Shown piece by piece: positions 1-5,801 of a DNA stretch of 10,169 nucleotides. This DNA comes from Armatimonadetes bacterium RBG_19FT_COMBO_69_19 (GTDB lineage: Bacteria; Sysuimicrobiota; Sysuimicrobiia; Sysuimicrobiales; Kaftiobacteriaceae). Position numbers and translations under genes: made by a program. Every line of letters begins with the position of its first letter. The stretch's first letter is position 1. Where the stretch lies: positions 6,809 to 16,977 of the forward strand of contig MENB01000047.1 of the NCBI GenBank assembly GCA_001768125.1, written 5' to 3'. The notes beneath the pieces are model-generated. The model was not told the origin of the DNA and made no database searches. It saw nothing but the letters and a program-made list of their open reading frames with translations.

Positions 1-583
1 GGTAGAGGCTCAGCGCCGCCTCCGTCCCATCGGTGAGAGCGAACCGGTCCCGCTCGAGGAGGCGCGAGGCGAGGTGACCGGCGCAGTGCGCGTCATCGAG
101 TCCAAAGCCGCCCTCCCGGCCTGCGCAGACGATGGTCACGTCCGTCGGCGACCGCCGGATGGCCTCCCACACCTGGGCGACGAGGGCTTCGCCGTTGCGC
201 ATCGCGCCGATGAACACCGGACCCAGACGGTGCACGGCCCGGATGGCCGCGGTCCCGTTCGTCGTCACGAAGATCACCGGCAGGCCGCGGACGTCTGCGG
301 TCGAGAGCTCGACCGGTGAGTTGCCGAAGTCGAACCCCTCGGGAGCCAGCCCACCGGCCTCGCCAGCGAGGATCACCCCAGGAACGGCGGGAGCGGCGGC
401 GCGGGCTTCCTCAATGCCGCCGGCGATAAAGATAGGCCCCGCGCCGCGCTCGACTAAGGTCACGAGCGACGTGCTCGCCCGCAGCACATCGATGACGACG
501 AAGACCTGCGGCCGGTCCACCGGCACCGCGGTGACAGCGCCCGTCGGAAGCAGCGCGGGGTGGAAGGCCACGTGGAGGCGCAT
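1..583 (-). CDS. comB: ComB-like 2-phosphosulfolactate phosphatase, 3' end cut by window edge
   Basis: My translation from the ATG at 583 stays open to base 1 (194 codons; family members are about 230-250 residues, so some 40-50 are missing). It shows the family signatures: IDVLRAST near residues 32-39, the block GGLAPEGFDFGNSPVEL near residues 81-97, FVTTNGTAAI near 106-115, and a VHRLGPVFIGAMRN stretch. ComB proteins are Mg2+-dependent phosphatases that convert 2-phospho-3-sulfolactate to 3-sulfolactate. In methanogens this belongs to coenzyme M synthesis; many bacteria carry homologues, where sulfolactate or an unrelated substrate is possible. The start lies 5 nt after the M48 stop, with GGGTAGGG just upstream as a modest ribosome site, so the gene is probably the last visible member of the metG operon. 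The family call is firm; the physiological substrate is inference. Confidence 0.85.
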   Translation of the reverse strand, partial: MRLHVAFHPALLPTGAVTAVPVDRPQVFVVIDVLRASTSLVTLVERGAGPIFIAGGIEEARAAAPAVPGVILAGEAGGLAPEGFDFGNSPVELSTADVRGLPVIFVTTNGTAAIRAVHRLGPVFIGAMRNGEALVAQVWEAIRRSPTDVTIVCAGREGGFGLDDAHCAGHLASRLLERDRFALTDGTEAALSLY

Positions 584-588
584 GGTCC

Positions 589-1683
589 CTACCCGTTGAA
601 CTGGCGCCGGCGGCGGTCCTGCTCGATCACCCACCGCAGCCGCGACTGGATCCCCGCGGAGACTTCGGAGAGGGGCGCGCGGAAGAACGCGGCATCGGGG
701 GGGCCCAGGGTCAGCAGCGTCAGGCTTCCACCGACGACTTCATAGGTGTCCCGGATCCGGATGACGCCGACCTGTGCGGGGTCCGGATCCCGATCAAAGA
801 ACCGGTCCAGCGCCGACGCGATCGACACGATCCGCCCCGGTTCGGGAAGCCGCAGGATCAGGGTGCCGTTGACGTACAGCTCGGCGATCTGGCGGTCGTC
901 CTCGGCCAGGGTGCGCGTGCTCACCTGAAGGAAATTCGCCGCGGCGCGACGCACGATCGGGATGCCCCGGCGCCGCAGCTCGGCCTCGAGATACGCCACG
1001 CGCTCTTCCGTCCGGGGATGGTCGCGCAGGTCGCCCGCGTCGACCTGAGGGCGGTATCGCTCCTCGCGCGCCAGCCGCTCCATCAGCGTGAGGATGGCTA
1101 CGGGTGTGTACGGCGTCTTGACCAGGTAGGCCAGGCCGATGAGATCCGCGTCGCGCTCCAGATCACGCGTGTATCCACTGAGCAGTCCGTAGCTGATCAG
1201 CTGCACCCCGGAGGCGATCCGCGGGTCCCGGGTGAGCACGGCGATGAGGATGGTCCAGAACGTCGCCTGATTGCTGCGGCGGATCATCTCCATCTGATGC
1301 CGCCGCGCGGTGTGCGCGATCTCGTGGGCCAGGACAGCGGCCAGTTCGTGATCGGACCGCGCAAACGACAGCATGGGCTTGGTCACGTAGACGAATCCAC
1401 CGGGCAGCGCGACCGCGTTGGGCTCCTCGAAGTCGATGACCTTGAACGTCCAGGGCAGCTCCGGCCGTTCCGAGACGTCGGCGATGAGCCGGCCGATGCG
1501 CCCGACCCGCTCCGAGACATTCGCCTCCGCCACGACCTTGTACCGCGCCTCGAGCCGCCGCGCGTAATCGCGGCCGATACGGATCTCCGCGTCATCACCC
1601 GCCGCCGCGTCGAGCCGGGGCACGGGGATGAGCAGGGTGATGAGGAGGATGCCGAGGATGAGCCGCATGCTACGTCTGACCAA
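589..1683 (-). CDS. Secreted or membrane-anchored M48-family zinc metalloprotease
   Basis: This is an M48 peptidase of the LoiP/YcaL/BepA-like soluble class, expected to act outside the cytoplasm on damaged or misassembled proteins. From a TTG at 1683 it has 364 residues. A basic start (MVRRSMR) and a hydrophobic run to about residue 22 form a signal peptide or anchor. The zinc site is HEIAH (H120, E121, H124) with the downstream glutamate helix ERDAD (E176, D180). The region from about 240 on is a smaller domain that I do not recognise. AGGAGG at 1694-1699 stands 10 nt before the TTG, which overlaps tatD by 14 nt. The ATG at 1668 (359 residues) has no ribosome site at a useful distance but is a possible alternative. 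The longer reading frame back to 1794 lies inside tatD and is unlikely. Family assignment is secure; substrate is unknown. Confidence 0.9.
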   Translation of the reverse strand: MVRRSMRLILGILLITLLIPVPRLDAAAGDDAEIRIGRDYARRLEARYKVVAEANVSERVGRIGRLIADVSERPELPWTFKVIDFEEPNAVALPGGFVYVTKPMLSFARSDHELAAVLAHEIAHTARRHQMEMIRRSNQATFWTILIAVLTRDPRIASGVQLISYGLLSGYTRDLERDADLIGLAYLVKTPYTPVAILTLMERLAREERYRPQVDAGDLRDHPRTEERVAYLEAELRRRGIPIVRRAAANFLQVSTRTLAEDDRQIAELYVNGTLILRLPEPGRIVSIASALDRFFDRDPDPAQVGVIRIRDTYEVVGGSLTLLTLGPPDAAFFRAPLSEVSAGIQSRLRWVIEQDRRRRQFNG

Positions 1684-2440
1684 CGCGGAAGACCCTCCTG
1701 GTATTCGCCGTCGTGGCGGAGGCGAGGGCGTCCACGGACATGCTACGGACGGCCGCGATCCGGGCTGCGATGTATGGCAGGTACGATGGTTCATTGCGGC
1801 GGCCGCGATGCGGCTCGGGGGTCAGCACCGGCGAATCCGTCTCGAGCAACAAGAGGTCGAGCGGGGCTTCGCGGGCAACGTCCAGCACGGCACGAGCCGT
1901 TGTGAAGGTGACGGGACCGCCGAGGGAGATCGCGTACCCCCGATCGGTGCAGCGCCCGGCGGTCTCGACCGAGCCGGAGAAGGCATGCATGACCACGCGC
2001 TCCGCTCCCTCCTCTTCCAGGATCTCCAGCACCTGCGGATAGGCCTCCCGGCAGTGGATGACGACCGGCAGGTCGCGCTCCCGGGCCAGGCGGATGTGGG
2101 CGCGGAATACCGTGACCTGCGTCTCGCGCGGGGACGCCGCGCGCACGAGATCGAGCCCCGTCTCGCCGATGGCCACCACCCGCGGATGGGCGGCCATCCG
2201 GCGAATCGCGTCCATCGCCGGCTCGCTCGCCCGCGCCGCCTCATGGGGATGGATCGCGACCGAGGCAAAGACCCCCTCGTGCTGCCCGGTGAGACTGAGC
2301 ACGCGTGCGCACGATTCGAGATCGGTGCCCACCGTGACCATCGCGACCACGCCCGCCGCCCGGGCTCGATCGAGGACGGCGCCACGGTCCGGGTCGAACG
2401 CGGGATCGTCGAGGTGCAGGTGGGAGTCGAACAACTCCAC
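1670..2440 (-). CDS. tatD: TatD-family metal-dependent deoxyribonuclease
   Basis: The 256-residue TIM-barrel hydrolase matches TatD/YabD in length and order of metal ligands. It has DSHLHL at 5-10 (H7, H9), AIHPHE at 62-67, IGETGLD at 91-97 (E93), VVIHCRE at 126-132 (H129), MHAFSGS at 151-157 (H152) and LLETDSP at 198-204 (D202), followed by the PHRGRRNEPSYL signature. TatD enzymes are cytoplasmic 3'-5' exonucleases on single-stranded DNA and RNA with proposed roles in DNA repair and quality control. The gene follows metG by 42 nt, as in Bacillus, and probably shares its transcript. The start is a GTG with no visible Shine-Dalgarno sequence, so translation may rely on coupling to metG. The usual aromatic residues after GLD are replaced by LVR, a small departure outside the metal site. 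Confidence 0.93.
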   Translation of the reverse strand: MELFDSHLHLDDPAFDPDRGAVLDRARAAGVVAMVTVGTDLESCARVLSLTGQHEGVFASVAIHPHEAARASEPAMDAIRRMAAHPRVVAIGETGLDLVRAASPRETQVTVFRAHIRLARERDLPVVIHCREAYPQVLEILEEEGAERVVMHAFSGSVETAGRCTDRGYAISLGGPVTFTTARAVLDVAREAPLDLLLLETDSPVLTPEPHRGRRNEPSYLPYIAARIAAVRSMSVDALASATTANTRRVFRVGQT

Positions 2441-2482
2441 AGCAAAGAAAGTCTAGCACATACGTAGACCGGATCCGTGTAC

Positions 2483-4462
2483 TCACGTGATCCTGGCACC
2501 CTTCGGCGCGTTCTTCTCCACCGTGAGCAGCGCCACCTGACCCTCCCACTCGGCCGCGAGCAGCATCCCGTGTGAATCTACTCCCCGGACGCGGCGCGGC
2601 TCGAGGTTGGCGAGCACGATGATGCGCTTGCCGACCAGCTCCTCGGGCTGGTACTGCGGGACGAGCCCGGTGATGATCGTCCGGACCTCGCCGCCGAGGT
2701 CGATCTTCGCCTCGATCAGCTTGTCGGTGTTGGGCACCCGAGCGGCCTCGAGCACCTCCGCCACGCGGATGTCGAGCTTGCGGAACTCGTCGATGCTGAT
2801 GCTGTTGTCCACCCGTGTCCCCTCCGGCTCCTCCGTCTTGGACCGCTGTGCTACATCCGCGGCTACCTTCACGGCGCCGGGGCTGCGCGCCCCGTCCTTG
2901 GCCTTTTCGATGCGTGGGAAGATCGGCGGTCCCGGCCGGACGCGCGTTCCTGGCGCGAGCCCGCCCCAGCGGCGCGCGTCATCGAGCCGCTGCGAGCTCA
3001 GCGGTGACCCGATCCCGAGCTGCCCCCATACCCGTGTTGTCGCCGTGGGCAACCACGGCGACAGGAGGACGGTCGCGATGCGCACTGCCTCGAGCGTATT
3101 GTAGAGTGCCGTTCCGGCCCGCTCGGGGTCCGTCTTGATCGAGCGCCAGGGCGCCTCCTCATCCAGGTACTTGTTCGCGACGCCGAGCAGGCGCCAGATC
3201 TCGCCGAGTGCCCGGGAGAAGTCCAGCCGCGTGATGAGCGCGTCGAGCTCCTCGGCCACGGACGCGGCGGTCTCCCGGAGCAGCCCGTCGTTCCCCCGGC
3301 TCGGGCCGGGCGCGGGCACGGCCCCGCCGAAGTGCCGCTCCACCTGCGGGATGGTGCGATTCAGGAGGTTCCCGTAATCGTTGGCCAGGTCTGCGTTGAA
3401 GCGGTGCACGAGGGCGACCTTGTTGAAGTCGCCGTCGGCCCCGAAGGGGATCTCCCGCAGCAGGAAGTAGCGCAGGGCGTCCACGGCGATGGGCACGTCC
3501 ACGCCGGCCTCGGCGGCGATCTCGCGGGCCAGCGCCGCGGGATCGATGACGATCCCAAGCGACTTGCTGAAGCGCTGTCCCCCGAAGGTGAGCCAGCCGT
3601 GGGCGAAGGTCTGCTCCGGTACGGCGATCCCAGCCGCATGGAGCATGATCGGCCAGTAGACGGCGTGGAAGCGCACGATCTCTTTGCCCACCAGGTGGAC
3701 GGAGGCCGGCCAGAAGCGCGCGAACCGCTCGCCGTCCGGATAGCCGAGCGCCGAGATGTAGTTCGTCAGCGCATCGATCCAGACGTAGATGACGTGCCGC
3801 CGGTCGAAGGGCACCGGCACGCCCCAGGTGAAGGTCGAGCGGCTGACCGAGAGGTCTTTCAAACCCGACCGTACGAACGAGGTCACCTCGTTGCGCCGCG
3901 CCTCGGGTTCGATCGAGCCCGGGTGCTCCGCAACGTAACGGAGCCACCAGTCCTGGTACTTTGAGAGACGGAACAGGTAGGACTCCTCCGCGGTCCACTC
4001 CGTCTTCCGCCCTGTGTGCACGGGACAAGTCTTGTCCGGACCGAGCTCCGACTCCAGGTAGAATGACTCGCACGAAGCGCAGTACCAGCCCTCGTACTTC
4101 CCCAGGTAGATATCACCCTTGTCGTAGAGCGTCTGGAAGAGACCGGCGGCGACACGCTCATGCCGGGGTTCCGTCGTCCGGATGAAGTCGTCGTGGCTGA
4201 TGTTCAGGACCTCCCACAGCGTCCGGAACTCCGCGGCGACGCGGTCTGTCCAGGCCTGGGGGGTGACGCCGTTCCGCTGCGCGACGCGCTCCACGTTGAT
4301 GCCGTGCTCATCCGTCCCGGTCAGAAAGAACGTGTCATAGCCGGCCAGACGCTTGAAGCGCGCCGCGACGTCGGCCGCGATGGTCGTGTAGGCGTGCCCG
4401 ATGTGCGGCACGTCGTTCACGTAGTAGATCGGCGTGGTGATGTAGTACGTCCTGTCCGGCAT
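2483..4462 (-). CDS. metG: Methionyl-tRNA synthetase with C-terminal tRNA-binding domain
   Basis: This class I enzyme charges tRNA-Met with methionine in the cytoplasm. From the ATG at 4462 it is 659 residues. HIGH sits at 20-23. A zinc knuckle with C128, C131, C146 and H149 repeats the CxxC...CxxH arrangement of Thermus MetRS. WIDALTNYISALGYP lies near 228-242, and the KMSKS loop appears as RFSKS at 297-301. A helical anticodon-binding domain spans roughly 350-500. A proline- and charge-rich linker leads to an EMAP/Trbp111-type OB-fold domain (about 555-659), used for dimerisation and tRNA binding. GAGGTG at 4469-4474, 6 nt before the ATG, decides this start over the GTG at 4471, which lies inside that motif. 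A T-box leader precedes it, so expression should respond to uncharged tRNA-Met. First gene of the metG-tatD-M48-comB run. Confidence 0.97.
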   Translation of the reverse strand: MPDRTYYITTPIYYVNDVPHIGHAYTTIAADVAARFKRLAGYDTFFLTGTDEHGINVERVAQRNGVTPQAWTDRVAAEFRTLWEVLNISHDDFIRTTEPRHERVAAGLFQTLYDKGDIYLGKYEGWYCASCESFYLESELGPDKTCPVHTGRKTEWTAEESYLFRLSKYQDWWLRYVAEHPGSIEPEARRNEVTSFVRSGLKDLSVSRSTFTWGVPVPFDRRHVIYVWIDALTNYISALGYPDGERFARFWPASVHLVGKEIVRFHAVYWPIMLHAAGIAVPEQTFAHGWLTFGGQRFSKSLGIVIDPAALAREIAAEAGVDVPIAVDALRYFLLREIPFGADGDFNKVALVHRFNADLANDYGNLLNRTIPQVERHFGGAVPAPGPSRGNDGLLRETAASVAEELDALITRLDFSRALGEIWRLLGVANKYLDEEAPWRSIKTDPERAGTALYNTLEAVRIATVLLSPWLPTATTRVWGQLGIGSPLSSQRLDDARRWGGLAPGTRVRPGPPIFPRIEKAKDGARSPGAVKVAADVAQRSKTEEPEGTRVDNSISIDEFRKLDIRVAEVLEAARVPNTDKLIEAKIDLGGEVRTIITGLVPQYQPEELVGKRIIVLANLEPRRVRGVDSHGMLLAAEWEGQVALLTVEKNAPKGARIT

Positions 4463-4479
4463 GATCGTCACCTCAACGC

Positions 4480-4512
4480 AAAATGCCTCCCGTCCCGTGG
4501 GACGAGAGGCAT
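4480..4512 (-). terminator. Rho-independent terminator of the metG T-box leader
   Basis: On the minus strand, bases 4512-4500 pair with 4495-4483 in a 13-bp stem that has one T-G wobble and a CACG loop. A run of four T (4483-4480) follows. The T tract is short. The 5' arm and loop overlap the 3' strand of the T-box antiterminator, so the two helices exclude each other. It lies 18 nt before the metG ATG, so without uncharged tRNA transcription should stop before the gene. Confidence 0.88.
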
Positions 4513-4745
4513 CTCTCGTGGTACCACCCAGTTTCGCGCGTAGCGCGCCTTTGGTCAGGTACGGGGCGACCTCGCCCGATACCCTGGCCCCTTCACGGAG
4601 GCCATCCGGCGGATCCTACTCGGCGCAGATCGTTCGGATCCGCAGCTTGGGAGCCATGTTCACCGCCGCCCTCCCGCCGGCTTGCACCGGACCCGGCTCG
4701 CTTCAGGGATCGGACTGCGGTTACTCCCGCTCCGTCACCGCTTGT
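4481..4745 (-). promoter_or_regulatory. T-box riboswitch (tRNA-Met specific) upstream of metG
   Basis: The leader between the promoter and metG carries the T-box core GGGTGGTACCACG (minus strand, 4529-4517). The antiterminator can be drawn completely: GGG (4529-4527) with CCC (4501-4499), a 7-nt bulge TGGTACC (4526-4520), then ACGAGAG (4519-4513) with CTCTCGT (4508-4502) and loop ATGC. The bulge base after TGG is T, matching an A discriminator as in tRNA-Met. Upstream, the stretch AGCGAGCCGG...GGTGCAAGCCGGC resembles stem I distal elements. GTGAAC-ATG-GCTCCC places an AUG specifier at 4657-4655, pairing with the CAU anticodon. The antiterminator competes with the terminator at 4480-4512. Uncharged tRNA-Met bound to specifier and bulge should allow read-through. 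The antiterminator and terminator are seen directly; the specifier position is inferred by comparison with other T-boxes. Confidence 0.93.
4655..4657 (-). promoter_or_regulatory. Predicted T-box specifier codon AUG
   Basis: ATG on the minus strand, preceded by GTGAAC and followed by GCTCCC. This matches the usual setting of a specifier on the 3' side of the stem I internal loop. It agrees with the downstream gene, a methionyl-tRNA synthetase. The same ATG opens a 13-codon reading frame, but no Shine-Dalgarno motif precedes it. Confidence 0.7.
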
Positions 4746-4751
4746 GCGCTC

Positions 4752-4781
4752 ATTCTATGAACGTCGGACAGCAGTTGTCAA
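4752..4781 (-). promoter_or_regulatory. Sigma-70-type promoter of the metG leader
   Basis: A perfect -35 TTGACA (4781-4776) is separated by 18 bp from the -10 TAGAAT (4757-4752), which matches the consensus at 5 of 6 bases. Transcription should begin near 4745, at the start of the T-box leader. The -35 box begins 3 nt after the antitoxin stop codon, so metG has its own promoter even if the toxin-antitoxin transcript reads through. Confidence 0.8.
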
Positions 4782-4784
4782 TGC

Positions 4785-5096
4785 TTAGGCCCTGAGCATC
4801 TTCGCGAGTTCTATGTCAGAGGCCCCGAGCGCCAGGAGAGACCGCACAATGAGATCGAGGGACACGGACGGATCGCCTGCCTCCATCTTTGCCACACGAG
4901 ACTGGCTTGATCTGACGCGACGCGCCACCTCCGATTGAGTCAGGCGCCGCCGACGCCGATGCCTCCGGAGACCTTCGGCGAGCTTCAGCTTGACCTCAAT
5001 GTAGGCGGCTTCGTCTGGCGACAGGCCCAGGAACTCCTTGACGCTGCCAACATGCCACCCCTTCTTTTCGATTCGCTTCCGCTTGTCTTCACGCAT
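4785..5096 (-). CDS. XRE-family antitoxin of a type II toxin-antitoxin pair
   Basis: The 103-residue protein has a basic N-terminus and a GSVKEFLGLSPDEAAYIEVK segment (17-36) typical of HigA-like antitoxins paired with Gp49-like toxins. A helix-turn-helix of the XRE/Cro type follows at about 52-72 (LTQSEVARRVRSSQSRVAKME), then the GDPSVSLDLIVRSLLALG tail. It should neutralise the upstream toxin by binding it and repress the shared promoter, most simply through the inverted repeat at 5451-5468. AAGGAG at 5109-5104 is 7 nt from the ATG at 5096 and 4 nt from an alternative ATG at 5099; I prefer 5096 on spacing. The start overlaps the toxin's 3' end, indicating coupled translation. The region is lower in GC than its neighbours, suggesting acquisition. 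No terminator follows; the metG promoter begins within 3 nt. Confidence 0.88.
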   Translation of the reverse strand: MREDKRKRIEKKGWHVGSVKEFLGLSPDEAAYIEVKLKLAEGLRRHRRRRRLTQSEVARRVRSSQSRVAKMEAGDPSVSLDLIVRSLLALGASDIELAKMLRA

Positions 5097-5421
5097 CATC
5101 GTACTCCTTGAGTCTTCGCTGACATGTCTCGATGGCCCCCTTCGGGGTCGTCACCGTGCGTTTGCGGAAGACCTCGATGATCACGATCGCATCCTGATCG
5201 ATCCGATAGATGATTCTCCAAGCTGCCCCCGCATCATTGATCCGCAACTCATGGCACCGCGAACCGATCGCAGGCATCGGCCGTGAATGGGGCATGCTCA
5301 GGCGTTCCCCCCGTTGCGCCCTCCTGAGAAGAAAACCAACCTCGATCCTTGCGTCGCGCGAGAGCGGCGGCGTCTTGATCTCTCCGCCTAGCCACACGAG
5401 CGGCTTGTCCGGAGGGGTCAT
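5089..5421 (-). CDS. RelE/HigB-like (Gp49-like) toxin
   Basis: The product of about 110 residues has the layout of the phage-derived Gp49-like/HigB toxins (RelE superfamily). These are small ribosome-dependent or free mRNA endonucleases that arrest growth when the antitoxin is lost. Family-like blocks are the SRPMPAIGSRCHELRI stretch (about 45-60), WRIIYRIDQDAIVIIEVFRKRT (about 67-88) and the C-terminal TTPKGAIETCQRRLKEY. Conserved basic residues in the FRKRT and RRLKEY segments are candidates for RNA contact, by analogy only. The gene starts at ATG 5421 or, one codon earlier, GTG 5424. No Shine-Dalgarno sequence precedes either, and the predicted transcription start is almost at the start codon. 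The stop lies within the antitoxin's first codons. The toxin-first order is that of higBA. Catalytic activity cannot be judged from sequence alone. Confidence 0.87.
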   Translation of the reverse strand: MTPPDKPLVWLGGEIKTPPLSRDARIEVGFLLRRAQRGERLSMPHSRPMPAIGSRCHELRINDAGAAWRIIYRIDQDAIVIIEVFRKRTVTTPKGAIETCQRRLKEYDDA

Positions 5422-5425
5422 CACT

Positions 5426-5452
5426 TATCAGGATACAGGACAAGGCCTGATA
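5426..5452. repeat. Imperfectly centred inverted repeat around the toxin promoter -10
   Basis: TATCAGG at 5426-5432 is repeated in inverted form as CCTGATA at 5446-5452, with 13 bp between. It surrounds the -10 box of the toxin-antitoxin promoter and shares two bases with the neighbouring palindrome. It could be a second antitoxin site or a transcript-end hairpin for the gene upstream. No T tract follows on the minus strand, so a terminator is unlikely. A 7-bp match at this spacing could also be chance. Confidence 0.4.
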
Positions 5453-5458
5453 TGTCAA
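5430..5458 (-). promoter_or_regulatory. Promoter of the toxin-antitoxin operon
   Basis: A perfect -35 TTGACA (5458-5453) stands 17 bp from a -10 TATCCT (5435-5430), which matches TATAAT at four positions. The predicted start of transcription, about 5424-5422, coincides with the toxin GTG/ATG, so the mRNA may be nearly leaderless. The -35 lies inside the inverted repeat 5451-5468, as expected of an autorepressed promoter. Confidence 0.65.
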
Positions 5459-5468
5459 ATGTGACATA
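5451..5468. promoter_or_regulatory. Likely operator: perfect inverted repeat over the -35 box
   Basis: TATGTCA-AATG-TGACATA is a perfect 7-bp inverted repeat with a 4-bp centre. TGA (5448-5450) and TCA (5470-5472) add a further pair if one A is skipped. It covers the whole -35 box of the toxin-antitoxin promoter, the classic position for repression by an XRE antitoxin or its complex with the toxin. The structure is seen directly; the binding partner is inference. Confidence 0.65.
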
Positions 5469-5469
5469 A

Positions 5470-5790
5470 TCAGCCTGTGCGTTCCCGGCCGTCCTCGAAC
5501 CGTTCGACGATCTCGAAGAGGTCGGCCGGGGCGACGGGCTCCGAGATCGGGGCCGCGCTGTTCACCTGGCCACGCAGCGGGCTGTTCACCCAGACCTCAT
5601 AATCTGCCGCGCTGTCCCAGGTCGCGATCACCACGTACGGATCCCCAGCCCGCAGGGGGCGCAGCAGCTCGCCCGTCCGCAGCCGCGCCACCTCTTTGGC
5701 CAGGGCGAGGACGCCGCGGGCGCGAAAGGCCTCCTCGAACTCGCGCTCCCGCCCGGGCGTCACCTTTAGCGTGATGATCGTCCGGATCAT
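5470..5790 (-). CDS. ABM-fold (antibiotic biosynthesis monooxygenase-like) small protein
   Basis: The 106-residue protein begins MIRTIITLKVTPGREREFEEAF. It continues with a central helix and the strand-plus-acidic pattern DPYVVIATWDSAADYEVWVNS (about 49-69) that marks the dimeric alpha/beta-barrel ABM family. Members include quinone-forming monooxygenases, heme-degrading IsdG-type enzymes and proteins with no known reaction; nothing here identifies a substrate or cofactor ligand. It starts at ATG 5790, 11 nt after the aldolase-fusion stop, with only a weak purine stretch as ribosome site, so it is probably translated from the same message. Its stop codon abuts the toxin-antitoxin operator and no terminator separates them. 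The family is likely from pattern alone; the function is unknown. Confidence 0.7.
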   Translation of the reverse strand: MIRTIITLKVTPGREREFEEAFRARGVLALAKEVARLRTGELLRPLRAGDPYVVIATWDSAADYEVWVNSPLRGQVNSAAPISEPVAPADLFEIVERFEDGRERTG

Positions 5791-5801
5791 CGCCGCCCGG
5801 C

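Noticed and set aside
132..599. Plus-strand open frame of 155 codons
   Set aside because: It lies opposite comB, whose minus-strand translation carries clear family motifs; the plus product is rich in Ser, Thr, Arg and Pro without recognisable domains.
1018..2467. Long plus-strand open frames opposite the M48 and tatD genes (1018-1905 and 1628-2467)
   Set aside because: Long antisense frames are common in GC-rich DNA; they have no ribosome site or domain, and the minus strand holds two well-supported genes.
3159..4073. Minus-strand open frame of 304 codons inside metG
   Set aside because: It is a frame-shifted reading of metG, Arg/Pro/Leu-rich, without motifs.
4463..4471. GTG at 4471 as metG start
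   Set aside because: It lies within the GAGGTG ribosome motif that is well placed for ATG 4462, where the normal MetRS N-terminus begins.
4616..4657. 13-codon reading frame in the metG leader as a leader peptide for attenuation
   Set aside because: It has no Shine-Dalgarno motif and only one Met codon (its start), while the T-box elements explain the leader fully.
5426..5468. Inverted repeats after the ABM gene as a rho-independent terminator
   Set aside because: No T tract follows on the minus strand and the repeats coincide with the -35 and -10 boxes, so an operator is a better reading.
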